Part shown: positions 6,917-15,283 of the stretch, in pieces
How positions within the stretch are numbered: position 1 is the first letter of the stretch
Layout: each line of letters starts with the position of its first letter
Made by a program: the position numbers and the translations under genes
Notes under the pieces: model-generated
The model's database searches: none
What the model saw: only the letters and a program-made list of their open reading frames with translations
What the model was told of the DNA's origin: nothing
Source: a virus
DNA length: 22,869 nt
IMG/VR virus record: IMGVR_UViG_3300027749_000493
Location: 1-22,869 of that record
Strand: one strand, 5' to 3'

Positions 6917-8263
6917 TTAGTCATTAAAATCTGTTTCACTTAAAATCGCCTCAATTAAACTTTGCGCTTGTTCTGGCGAATACTTTTTACTTGTTGTAGA
7001 TTGGATAGGTATGTAGTTAAATATTCCTTCTACTGAAAAACCCCTAAGCTCTCCTGTCTTAACACGCTGCCAAACTGCATCATTATTTACTTTAGCTGAA
7101 ATAAACCAGCTACCATTTGCACAATCTTCAAATCCTTCTGGTGGATTAATCCCTAATTCTGTATTAGATATAAAAGAATTAAATATTGTTACATCACTAA
7201 CTGCTTCGGTTTCCTCATGAAATAAATTAAAGTTATTCATGAACCCTTTAGCCGAAAATTTTTCGACAATACATTGAATAGATGCAGCATCGAATATTAC
7301 ATAGTACTCGCCTAATACATCATCCTTACGATATATAGGCATATCAGCAATCATAGCTGCTCCGCTTATAATCTTCTTTTCTTCATTAATAGCAAATCGC
7401 ATTGCATTAGATATAAACTTTTGACCTATTCCATTTGGTAGCATTTTAATAACGTCGGCATTATCATCGTAATGTTTGGCAATATCTAATTCTTTTATTT
7501 TAGATACTTTGCCATTAATGCTGCCCGTTGCATATACATTTTTAGAAGGTATTTTAAGCTCTTTTGCAGTTGTCAATAACTCATCTTTACTATTTCGCGC
7601 TGAAATAATATAAACATCATTCCCTTTGTCTAATTCTTTTTGTGCTAATTCTTTACCCTTAGAGGTGATTAATGTATTGTCATAATCAAATGATATTTTT
7701 TCAAAAACGGCAAAGTCATCCTTATTAATTTTGCTTTCGCAATATCTAAGCATTGATTCGCCACCCCATAGAAGGTAGCTAATTGTTCCACACGACTCTG
7801 TATCTTTTGGATTGTAATATTCCGAAGCCCTACTAAGATATGAAAATGTTCTTTTTATTGTTTCTTTTGAAAGCGATTCGCCGTTGGCTATCTGTTGCGC
7901 TCTTACTTTTCCTACTTGTGTTGCGCACTTATTATTAATTTTTTCATTTAGCTTTATCCCACGAGCAGCATCATCCTTTGCAGATTGTGGGTAGTCACTA
8001 TAACTATCACTTGCAAAGTGCTGTTCCCACATAGTATTGCATATTGCAATTGCTTGTTCTTGGTCTTTGCCTTCGTCAATTATGTACGATATACAACGCG
8101 GTATAAAAGCATCTTTGCTTTCTTTTGTATTTGGTTCTACAAATTTATTGAATGCTAAAAAGTTTTTTTCTATAGCTGGTTTATCTACTAATGCAATGTA
8201 GTTTACTTCTACATCAGACATTAAATCTGGATTAATTACAGCTTTATAAATAGGGTATTCCAT
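6917..8263 (-). CDS. XkdF-type prohead protease interrupted by inserted modules including a HAD-like domain
   Basis: This 448-residue protein has an XkdF-type protease split in two. Residues 1-44 (YPIYKAVINPDL, VNYIALVDKPAIEKNF) match its start; from 288 onward (MRFAINEEKKIISGAAMIAD, YYVIFDAASIQCIVEKF) it resumes, with H349 in FHEETEAVSD and S410 in RGFSVEG as the likely catalytic pair. Between them lie three parts. Residues ~50-80 have a Cys-containing helical motif (FIPRCISYIIDEGKDQEQAI). Residues ~88-180 resemble a module from phage head proteins (YPQSAKDDAARGIKLN, SYLLWGGESMLRYC). Residues ~188-280 look like a HAD phosphatase: D193-Y-D195-N-T197 (FDYDNTLI) and HYDDNADVI around D266-D267. 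It sits just before the scaffold gene. The protease presumably matures capsid or scaffold; the purpose of the insertion is unknown. The start codon lies in a strong hairpin. Confidence 0.83.
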   Translation of the reverse strand: MEYPIYKAVINPDLMSDVEVNYIALVDKPAIEKNFLAFNKFVEPNTKESKDAFIPRCISYIIDEGKDQEQAIAICNTMWEQHFASDSYSDYPQSAKDDAARGIKLNEKINNKCATQVGKVRAQQIANGESLSKETIKRTFSYLSRASEYYNPKDTESCGTISYLLWGGESMLRYCESKINKDDFAVFEKISFDYDNTLITSKGKELAQKELDKGNDVYIISARNSKDELLTTAKELKIPSKNVYATGSINGKVSKIKELDIAKHYDDNADVIKMLPNGIGQKFISNAMRFAINEEKKIISGAAMIADMPIYRKDDVLGEYYVIFDAASIQCIVEKFSAKGFMNNFNLFHEETEAVSDVTIFNSFISNTELGINPPEGFEDCANGSWFISAKVNNDAVWQRVKTGELRGFSVEGIFNYIPIQSTTSKKYSPEQAQSLIEAILSETDFND

Positions 8264-8289
8264 ACACTTAAATGTAGAATACCCTATTT
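8248..8289 (-). promoter_or_regulatory. Hairpin enclosing the start codon of the protease gene
   Basis: A perfect 13-bp inverted repeat (8248-8260 and 8277-8289, GAATACCCTATTT type) flanks a 16-base centre. Inside, four more pairs form (8273-8276 with 8263-8266) around a 6-base loop. On the minus-strand transcript the A of the start codon (8263) is paired and the U and G (8262-8261) sit in a 2-base bulge; the 3' arm is codons 2-5. No U run follows the hairpin, so a terminator is unlikely. The structure should hinder initiation unless opened by ribosomes ending the tape-measure gene 40 bases upstream or by a bound protein. The repeat is directly visible; the regulatory role is inferred. Confidence 0.62.
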
Positions 8290-8302
8290 TGTTTATGATA
8301 CT

Positions 8303-10621
8303 TTATGATAGACGTGCAGCCCTTGTAAGCCTTGACTGCCTCTCACCACTACTTTTAATATCGCTATCTAATACGAATGAACGACCAACTCCTGCACCTG
8401 CCGCGTTGCCCACACCTTGAATGCTTGCAGCATCTAACTTAGTAGATGTTTGAGTAGGTGCTAGTGGTGCGCTTGGTGCGCTTACCGAACCGCCGCCGCC
8501 GCCGCCGCCCGGAACTTGAACGCTCAATATTTTTTGCACATTAGCCACACCACTTGCAATTGCTAAACCTGCATAAACGGGGGCTATGAATGGACCAATA
8601 TACGGGATTTCCATTCCTCTTTGATATGCTTGTTGCGCGGATGTTATTGTAGATATTGTTGCAGATATTACTGCCATTGCCTTACCTACTGCCGTTTGTT
8701 CACCTACTAACTTAGATGTTTGCATTAAAACATCCGCTACACCGTTTGCCGCTTCTATTTTAGCGTTCATTTCAGCCCTTGCAAGTTCTTTTCGCGCCTG
8801 CGTTTGCGCTGCTAAATCTTCTGTGTACTTTTGGTCTAACTCTGCTTTTTTCTGCGCAGTTAGTGAAGCATCGCTTATCTCACGCTCATATTGCGCTTTA
8901 ATTAAATCGCCTTTTTGATTCAATAATTGTTCTTGTAATTTAAAACTTTTCTTAGCTTGTGATTGCTCAAATGCTATCTTTTTAAAGCTAAGTTGTTCTG
9001 CTGCTTTCCTATCCTCATCCTCAAATTTTTTTTCTAGTGCTTTTTTTGCTATATCTTGTTGAATATAAAGTTGCGTTCTAATTTGACCTTCCTTTGCAAT
9101 ATCATCTTTATATGCCTCAGCCGTTTGAGCAAATTTTTCGGCAAATGATATCTCTAATTGTTTTCTTTCTTTTTCTCTAATATCAGTTATTCCTGCTAGT
9201 TGTATTTCTAGCTTTATTTTATTTAAATCAGTTTCAAACTTTCTTTCTTCCGATATTTTTTTATCATTGGCATCCTTGTCAGATTTTATTTTTTCATCGG
9301 CAAACTTTTTTTCTACTTCTTTCTTTTTTTCATTAGCAATATTTAATTCATTTAAGTTTAAAATATCTGCTTGCTTTTTTGTTAATTTTTTTTGCTCTAA
9401 TAATAATTTATTGCCTCTTAATTCGTCTTGGTATGCGTTATCTATTATTTTTAATTCCTTTTGCTTTGCATTTGTTATACCAGCTAATTCTAATTCTTGC
9501 TTTTGTTTTAAATCTTTTAAAATAAATTCTTTTAAGTTTTCAATTCTTTCTTTTTCTTGTTCTTTTGCTTTTTTATCAGCTTCTGCTTTATCTGCTTTGT
9601 CTTGTTTTTCTAATTGTTTTCTTTGCTTATTTAATTTAGTCTCTATTTGCGCATTTTCTTGTTCTGCTTCATTTCTAGCTATTGTTAATTCCCTTACATC
9701 TCCATTAAGTTTTTTTGCGTTTTCACTTTCCAAACCAAATGCTTTTTGCTTATCTTGTATTATTCTTAAATCTTCATTAGCAATTCTTACGCGTTCCGCA
9801 CTGGCTTTTGTTTCGGCATCAGTTACTAACTTTAATGCTTTTCTTTTTTCTTCAATAGTTGCGTTTTCATCAGTTAATATTTCCCTTGACTGCACTAATA
9901 GCTTATTAGATTCAGATGTAACTACGGCTGCTTTTTTTCTTGCAACATCATTTTTTTGTTGAGCTTTTTCTAAATCTGCAAATTTCTGTAATGTACCATC
10001 TGTTATTTTACCAAATTCCTTTAATGATCCGCTGGCTTCATCGCCTGCTTTTTTAAATGATTCGGCAGCTCCCTTAAAATCTAAAGTTATAAATTTAAAC
10101 GCGGCAACATACATATCTATTATTGCCCTGCCTAACCCAAATATTGCGTCTTTTAAAATTGTTCCTGCTGCGTCAACGGCTGCAAATACTTGTTTTAATT
10201 GCTTGCCACCTTCAACGCTGCTTGCAAATGCTTCGTAAAGAAAACCAATTGCGGCAACTATTCCAGTCAATATTAATATAATTGGACTGGAAGCCAATAG
10301 CTTTAATTGTGCCCCAAAAGATTGAACGCCACCTTCTGCACTTTTTAATCCAGGTACTAATCCTTGAACTTTTGATTTAAGTAAACTAAAAGATTCTGCG
10401 TTTTTTTCCTTTTCAGTTTTTGATTCTGAAATTGCTTTTGTTAATTCTTTTTCTTGTGTTTTAAGCTGTGACTGCGCCTCTTTATACTCATTGCTGCCAA
10501 CTTTAGCATCTTGTAATGCCTTTTTGCTTTCCCTAATAGCGGCATTAAGTTCGTTCATGCTTTTTGTGCTTGCCGATGTATCTACCTTAACCGTTGCCGC
10601 TACTACTGTATTTTCTGCCAT
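8303..10621 (-). CDS. Tail tape measure protein
   Basis: The 772-residue protein is the longest here. It begins with a helical, repeat-like N-terminus, has a hydrophobic membrane-like segment at ~107-129 (ASSPIILILTGIVAAIGFLY), and then a very Lys/Glu/Gln-rich coiled coil over most of residues 200-610. A second hydrophobic stretch (ISATISTITSAQQAY, then PFIAPVYAGLAIASGVA) precedes a seven-Gly run and a Ser/Pro/Ala-rich tail ending SGERQSRLTRAARLS, a C-terminus typical of Bacteroidota tape measures. The protein sets tail length as a rod inside the tail tube and may take part in DNA entry. At the usual ~1.5 angstrom per residue it would suit a tail of about 115 nm. A unit with QLAGIT/ELAGIT recurs near residues 377 and 475. 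The start overlaps the stop of the upstream gene (TAATG). Confidence 0.9.
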   Translation of the reverse strand: MAENTVVAATVKVDTSASTKSMNELNAAIRESKKALQDAKVGSNEYKEAQSQLKTQEKELTKAISESKTEKEKNAESFSLLKSKVQGLVPGLKSAEGGVQSFGAQLKLLASSPIILILTGIVAAIGFLYEAFASSVEGGKQLKQVFAAVDAAGTILKDAIFGLGRAIIDMYVAAFKFITLDFKGAAESFKKAGDEASGSLKEFGKITDGTLQKFADLEKAQQKNDVARKKAAVVTSESNKLLVQSREILTDENATIEEKRKALKLVTDAETKASAERVRIANEDLRIIQDKQKAFGLESENAKKLNGDVRELTIARNEAEQENAQIETKLNKQRKQLEKQDKADKAEADKKAKEQEKERIENLKEFILKDLKQKQELELAGITNAKQKELKIIDNAYQDELRGNKLLLEQKKLTKKQADILNLNELNIANEKKKEVEKKFADEKIKSDKDANDKKISEERKFETDLNKIKLEIQLAGITDIREKERKQLEISFAEKFAQTAEAYKDDIAKEGQIRTQLYIQQDIAKKALEKKFEDEDRKAAEQLSFKKIAFEQSQAKKSFKLQEQLLNQKGDLIKAQYEREISDASLTAQKKAELDQKYTEDLAAQTQARKELARAEMNAKIEAANGVADVLMQTSKLVGEQTAVGKAMAVISATISTITSAQQAYQRGMEIPYIGPFIAPVYAGLAIASGVANVQKILSVQVPGGGGGGGSVSAPSAPLAPTQTSTKLDAASIQGVGNAAGAGVGRSFVLDSDIKSSGERQSRLTRAARLS

Positions 10622-11319
10622 TACTTTATTGCTTTAATTTGTTTTTCTAAATATTTTCCCTTTGCCTTTAAATATGCTAAATCATTAAGCGCTTGTGTAA
10701 TTGGCAAATCAAATGTTTTGTCAAGTGCTAAACGTTCATGTTCCGCTACTTGTGTTGCCGAGAATATCCAACCATACCGCTTAGTAAATGTATCTTCTTT
10801 TTCTTGATATTCCCTACCACTATCATCTATTCTAGTAACACCAAATAGCCCTTTATATCCCTTGTTAAATTGCTCAAAGTTTTTTGATATTTGCATCGCG
10901 CTACCTAGTATATGCTCAATAGGTTTATTTAAAAAGTATTCCGCTTTTTTAGAGTGTGATATTTTTGTCATTGATTTACTACAACTAGCTACAATTAAAT
11001 GTGCGTTATTTAATACTCCTTCTTGTAGAAAGTAGGCTATTTCTATGTATTGCCCAAATGACAAGGATGAGATATTGTAATTTATATAGTATGGTGCTAT
11101 TATCTTTTTTGCCGTAAAATTTGGTATTGTATTAAGTAATTTACTTACTTTCAATATCTTTCTAGCAGCTTGTTTTGGGTTCATAGTGTCTAACGTATTT
11201 TCGCTAATCCCATAAACTATACACGTAGAAAAAAGTAATTTATCTTCATCTGATATATTGCGATTATTTATTTCTTCAAGTCGCTTAAACTTTGATAGTG
11301 TTATACATTTCCAATTCAT
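10621..11319 (-). CDS. Tail assembly chaperone candidate
   Basis: The 232-residue product sits immediately before the tape measure, where tail assembly chaperones (lambda gpG/gpGT type) keep the tape measure soluble and recruit tail-tube subunits. It has an N-terminal helical part (ITLSKFKRLEEINNRNISDE, then CIVYGISENTLDTMNPKQAA) like Bacteroidota chaperone N-domains. The C-terminal part (RYGWIFSATQVAEHERLALD, then ALNDLAYLKAKGKYLEKQIK) resembles the second domain of such proteins. I chose ATG 11319 (MNWKCITL), one base after the upstream stop (11321-11323). The frame extends to 11373, but that part overlaps the upstream gene and does not look conserved. No slippery heptamer was evident, so both domains may be made as one protein. 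Assignment rests mainly on position. Confidence 0.62.
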   Translation of the reverse strand: MNWKCITLSKFKRLEEINNRNISDEDKLLFSTCIVYGISENTLDTMNPKQAARKILKVSKLLNTIPNFTAKKIIAPYYINYNISSLSFGQYIEIAYFLQEGVLNNAHLIVASCSKSMTKISHSKKAEYFLNKPIEHILGSAMQISKNFEQFNKGYKGLFGVTRIDDSGREYQEKEDTFTKRYGWIFSATQVAEHERLALDKTFDLPITQALNDLAYLKAKGKYLEKQIKAIK

Positions 11320-11320
11320 T

Positions 11321-13459
11321 TTAGTATATTTTATTAATAATTTTAATAAGCTCGACACTACATGTATCTTCATTAGTTGCGTTAAAATCTATTATCTTAT
11401 TAATCCTAAATAGGCTTCCATCTATGTAGATGTATTTTGAAAAGTCCAAATTATTAATATCTTTTAACGCAAGTTTAAATGTGGCTGTTAATAGTTTGGC
11501 ATCTTTATCGGTTATTTCTGCTAGGTAACTGCTCCAATATAGATTAAACTGATTAACATTAATTGATCCTGCGAGTAATGTAAAGAATAGCTCTTGGGGA
11601 ACACCATAGTTTAAATCATTGCTAGGTGCGTCGGGGTCATCGAAGTGACCTGCATAAGGATAGTCGGTATAGCTGCCTAAAACAGTCGTTCCATCCGATG
11701 CCAAAATATCCCAACTTGCAACACCCGTAACTAGCTTGGTTTGCAATATGCGAATGTTACTATCTACTGTTTCTTCTACGGGTGCGCTGTCTGTACCTGT
11801 TCTTTTAAAGATGCTGCTATAAACTTTATCTTCGCCTTGATAGCCTACTATTGGCGTTCCGCTAAATATAATTTCAACCTTTTGACTTTCCTCGCTTAAC
11901 TGATAGTTACTGTCATATTTATAACTGCCATAAGTCAAGTTATATCTTTTATTATAAATATCATTCCAATAGTCGCTATCTTTTTTATAGTCAAATTGGT
12001 AATATCTTGCAGTTAGTTCCGACATTGGTTTTATCTTAATAGGCTTTGAACGGTCTAGTTTATAAGTCCAATCTATCGAGGTTGATAAATTAAAGAAATC
12101 TACATAGGGCTTAATCTTTAAATGTTTATCTTTCTGTGGGTCTTCGTAAATATATAAATTAAATAACTTACAAATGCTACTGATAAAGTCTTTTTGTAGG
12201 ATGTTGGAAGGGATTGTGTCGTTAATTGGTATAGGTTCGCCTATGTTGATGGGGTTCTTTTCAACTGAACTACCACTAATTATTAGTTGACCTTCTGAAA
12301 TTGTTAAGTCTTCATCATCAGATTGTGATGGTGTATTGCCATCTATCTCAAAAACTATAGTTAAATAATCCCCATTTTGTACTGATAAATTTATTGTAGT
12401 TGATTCTCCAAATGCTTCAATTCCTGTAGTCCTACTCAATAATGCAGAAGCTAGTAGTAAATAATCGTTTTTATAAACACTTACTCTATTATTATATCCG
12501 TATAGTCCTGCAAAAGATATCTTTAATTTTACATAAAAGTTGCCTATAAAGTCTGAACCACTATATGTAAATTTAGTATTACCTAGTGACGGAGTGAAAC
12601 CTCCTAATGTAGTAAGCGTATTAAAGTGAAGTGGAAAAAATTTTTCAGGACCTTTTGGGGAATATGTATAAGGAATAGGAATAGATATATTTAATTTATC
12701 TCCACCTAATCTAGTTAACTCTTTTTGATTTAACGGCATTATTAACCCCTTAAACCTAGCCGTATTAACTAATGGACAATCGTATGTATATCCCGTACCC
12801 TGAAATATTTTATCCCAATACTCTTTTACATGCAAAGCTGGTCGAAATGTTTTGTACATCCAACTATGCTTACCGAATGCAGTATGAGTTGCATTTCTTC
12901 CATACGTTCCGTAATCAATTAAAGGATAAACTACACCACTTCCGATGCCTATATTACTCTTACTACCTACAATATTAGCTAGTGTGTAATTTTGATTGTA
13001 CGCACTAAAATCTAAATCTAATGCAGTATTAGGCGTTCCGTTGGTGTTCATATTGCCGCTTAATAACCTAGAACCTAACTTAGCGGCAAAGCCTGCAAGC
13101 TCACCAAATATCCCTACTTCATATTCAATAAAGCTATCATCATAGACTACTTCTAATAACTGTAATACACCTTTAACACATTGTATATTATTATTAAAAA
13201 CTACTACACTAGCATTTACTGAAGCATTAAAATTTATGCCTACATTTTTTGCATTAGGATTATAATCATTGCTTACACTTACATCGAATATGTTGCCAAA
13301 CAACTGATTATTATTTTTCGTGCCGGGCAATATAACAGTTTTTGAGAATGTAGTATTCTTTGCGCCAAAGTCTTTCACATCATCTATAGCATAGGATAGT
13401 AGCATGCTGAACTCTGCATTTACATCTAACTTTTGCCCTTCAATAAATATCTCTAACAT
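11321..13459 (-). CDS. Large tail protein (distal tail / tail-tip type)
   Basis: The 712-residue protein starts MLEIFIEGQKLDVNAEFSML, then SYAIDDVKDFGAKNTTFSKT and VILPGTKNNNQLFGNIFDVS. This N-terminal pattern (DDV.D...KNT.FSKT..LPGT..NN.LFG) is common in large tail proteins of Bacteroidota siphoviruses, which probably belong to the distal tail or baseplate hub. The remainder is beta-rich with many Tyr and Asn residues (SELTARYYQFDYKKDSDYWN) and ends with an RINKIIDFNATNEDTCSVEL stretch. The start overlaps the stop of the preceding tail gene (TAATG), so the two are translationally coupled. It is also next to the chaperone and tape-measure genes. The exact place in the tail is inferred; no enzymatic motif was seen. 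Confidence 0.75.
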   Translation of the reverse strand: MLEIFIEGQKLDVNAEFSMLLSYAIDDVKDFGAKNTTFSKTVILPGTKNNNQLFGNIFDVSVSNDYNPNAKNVGINFNASVNASVVVFNNNIQCVKGVLQLLEVVYDDSFIEYEVGIFGELAGFAAKLGSRLLSGNMNTNGTPNTALDLDFSAYNQNYTLANIVGSKSNIGIGSGVVYPLIDYGTYGRNATHTAFGKHSWMYKTFRPALHVKEYWDKIFQGTGYTYDCPLVNTARFKGLIMPLNQKELTRLGGDKLNISIPIPYTYSPKGPEKFFPLHFNTLTTLGGFTPSLGNTKFTYSGSDFIGNFYVKLKISFAGLYGYNNRVSVYKNDYLLLASALLSRTTGIEAFGESTTINLSVQNGDYLTIVFEIDGNTPSQSDDEDLTISEGQLIISGSSVEKNPINIGEPIPINDTIPSNILQKDFISSICKLFNLYIYEDPQKDKHLKIKPYVDFFNLSTSIDWTYKLDRSKPIKIKPMSELTARYYQFDYKKDSDYWNDIYNKRYNLTYGSYKYDSNYQLSEESQKVEIIFSGTPIVGYQGEDKVYSSIFKRTGTDSAPVEETVDSNIRILQTKLVTGVASWDILASDGTTVLGSYTDYPYAGHFDDPDAPSNDLNYGVPQELFFTLLAGSINVNQFNLYWSSYLAEITDKDAKLLTATFKLALKDINNLDFSKYIYIDGSLFRINKIIDFNATNEDTCSVELIKIINKIY

Positions 13460-14586
13460 TATCTAAATTGTGTTTTAAATGTGCTGCCTAATTCAAATTC
13501 CAATTCTAGTGTATTCCAATTGTCTATCTCTATTTGCTTAACCTCATAATTAGATTGAGATATAACTGCTGGGTATAAAGTTGCACCATCTTGTAAGTAA
13601 ATTAATGGCGAATCTATCAGCTGCTCTAAAAATATCCAATCTGCATTATTAAGTAAATTACTTTGAACCTTAATTTTTTCTTTGAACTTAACACCAAACA
13701 TAGTGATTTGCTCGTTCATTATATTTCCTGTCTTAATATACATAGAACCGCTTCCGCTATCTATTCTATACGGCAACTGCTTATAATTTTTTCGCTCAAT
13801 CTCAAATGTTTGCCTATGTGCTTTATAAAAATTAAATGTTTCAAAACCGCCGTATTTATTTAAAAAGTGAACGGGGTAATTAGTATGTACAGGCTCACAT
13901 ATTACTTTACAATTATAAGTTTTACCGCCAACTGCAATTGTATAATCGCTATTAATTAAATTAGTGTACTCGTTATTAATTGCTACAGGTGAAATGTTTA
14001 GTTGCGTTAATGAATGTGCAGTTAAGTTATTAATTGTCTTTGTAGTCGTTCCGTTTATTACTACATTAAAGTTTCCAGTACTTTCAGAAAAGTATGGTAA
14101 AAAGAAATAGTTGTTATTCTGAAAAACCTCGATATTTATTTGTCTATCGCTTAATGGTTTATTACCTAGTGATGCAAGTATTGTTAATTCACTTGTTCTT
14201 CCATTGTAGTGATTATAAAAGTACCTATAACTATCTGTTGCAATAACACCTCCTCGCGTTCCATTATACTCCTCTTTAAACTTTATTTGAACTATAGCAT
14301 GAAAGTCATCTATTTCCATTATCTTAGAAACTATATTATTACCTATGTTTAATAAACTAGCATTAATATACTCTCTAATTTCTGCGCTAAAATCAAATAC
14401 TCCGTAGTTATTAGTAGGGTCTTGAAACTTTGCAGATGTTGCAACTAAATTATTGTTAACATAGCACTCAGCTACATATTTATAATTAGGGTAATTAGTT
14501 GGGTCTATACTATGAGGGTCATAAACTACCCAAATCAATTGTTCATTTACGCTACTGTATGCAACAGGATAACTTTTAATTGTCAT
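13459..14586 (-). CDS. Tail structural protein
   Basis: This 375-residue, strand-rich protein has the motif HFLNKYGGFETFNFYK near its middle and KKYKQLPY-like basic stretches (ERKNYKQLPYRIDSGSG). The HFLN..GG.ETF signature recurs in tail proteins encoded beside the large tail protein in many Bacteroidota prophages. The C-terminus (WNTLELEFELGSTFKTQFR) resembles the last strand of a beta sandwich that closes a ring-forming tail protein. It starts inside the end of the preceding gene (11-base overlap) and ends overlapping the start of the next (TAATG), placing it in one translationally coupled tail unit. A distal-tail or tail-tip role is likely but cannot be fixed from sequence. Confidence 0.72.
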   Translation of the reverse strand: MTIKSYPVAYSSVNEQLIWVVYDPHSIDPTNYPNYKYVAECYVNNNLVATSAKFQDPTNNYGVFDFSAEIREYINASLLNIGNNIVSKIMEIDDFHAIVQIKFKEEYNGTRGGVIATDSYRYFYNHYNGRTSELTILASLGNKPLSDRQINIEVFQNNNYFFLPYFSESTGNFNVVINGTTTKTINNLTAHSLTQLNISPVAINNEYTNLINSDYTIAVGGKTYNCKVICEPVHTNYPVHFLNKYGGFETFNFYKAHRQTFEIERKNYKQLPYRIDSGSGSMYIKTGNIMNEQITMFGVKFKEKIKVQSNLLNNADWIFLEQLIDSPLIYLQDGATLYPAVISQSNYEVKQIEIDNWNTLELEFELGSTFKTQFR

Positions 14587-15193
14587 TTCTTAAATTATTT
14601 TCTACGTCTATTCTTAATGCCACGCCTAATTGTTTTTCTACTTTACTGCTAATAGTATCTATAGCCTTGTCCATGAATGACGTTGTTTTAATACCATACT
14701 TTTTTATATTCTTAGCCGCTCCCCAGACCGCTGAATCGCTTACAGTTGCGTTTTTCTTTTCATTTTGACTTATTGTTTTTTTAGTATCTATATTGCTTAT
14801 CTTTTTTGTAGCGCGTCCTTTTCCTTGCTCTAGTGACTTTATAAATGCTGCAGATACACCTAAGTTCTTAAAAGCATAATTAGCAGTACTACTACCGCTT
14901 ACAACACCCTTTACACCTTTATTAACGAATTGCCCGTAGTATAACATTGTAACTTTAGTACTGTATATTGAGCCCTCTTTTGTTAGCTCTGTAATTTCTA
15001 TACTTTCGGAAAGCCTTCCGCTTGCAGTATTTTTAACTAAATTCTTTTGCGCTTCTTTTGCTATGCTGCCCGCAATTAGCTCTACTTGGCTAAGTAGCTT
15101 AACTGGTCTAAATAGTGTCTTATCATTCCCCTGCCTATCTAAAAATCCTTCTGCATCTGCCTCCGCTTGAGCTTGCGAAATACTCTTTGCCAT
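14576..15193 (-). CDS. Neck / tail-completion protein (HK97 gp10-like)
   Basis: The product of 205 residues has the centre LYYGQFVNKGVKGVVSG, a form of the YG.FVN.G.KG signature found in tail-completion (HK97 gp10-type) proteins, which seal the tail end facing the head. Before it comes a helical part (VELIAGSIAKEAQKNLVKNT) with SGRLSESIEI, again usual for the family. The later part is basic (KGRATKKISNIDTKKTISQN) and ends with a helix. ATG 15193 (MAKSIS) is preferred over the TTG at 15208. It is the first gene after the terminator at 15232-15257 and so probably heads the tail transcript, although no promoter could be identified. Confidence 0.72.
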   Translation of the reverse strand: MAKSISQAQAEADAEGFLDRQGNDKTLFRPVKLLSQVELIAGSIAKEAQKNLVKNTASGRLSESIEITELTKEGSIYSTKVTMLYYGQFVNKGVKGVVSGSSTANYAFKNLGVSAAFIKSLEQGKGRATKKISNIDTKKTISQNEKKNATVSDSAVWGAAKNIKKYGIKTTSFMDKAIDTISSKVEKQLGVALRIDVENNLRNDN

Positions 15194-15231
15194 ACTTATA
15201 AATGACAATTATCACATTTTGTTTTTTGCAT

Positions 15232-15257
15232 AAAAAAGCCCGTGTAAAAACACAGGC
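15232..15257 (-). terminator. Rho-independent terminator after the ferritin-like gene
   Basis: Arms at 15238-15245 and 15250-15257 form an 8-bp stem with one G-U pair in the minus-strand RNA around a 4-base loop, followed directly by six U (A run 15232-15237). It lies in the 90-base gap between the ferritin-like gene and the tail block, and ends the terminase-containing transcript. Confidence 0.88.
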
Positions 15258-15283
15258 GATTTAATAAATAATCCAACAAAAAA

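Noticed and set aside
8248-8289. Hairpin before the protease read as a terminator of the tape-measure transcript
   Set aside because: No U run follows the 3' arm on the minus strand and the arm is inside the coding sequence; the T-rich side is on the strand without genes.
8492-8512. GCC-type triplet run at the end of the tape measure as a repeat element
   Set aside because: It encodes a seven-Gly linker in frame and is explained by the protein.
9267-9962. Long plus-strand open frame of 231 codons opposite the tape measure
   Set aside because: Its Ser/Phe/Leu-rich product is what the complement of a Lys/Glu-rich coiled coil gives; it has no start context and no family resemblance.
10621-11373. 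Longer chaperone start at 11373
   Set aside because: It adds 18 residues inside the preceding tail gene; ATG 11319 follows that gene's stop by one base.
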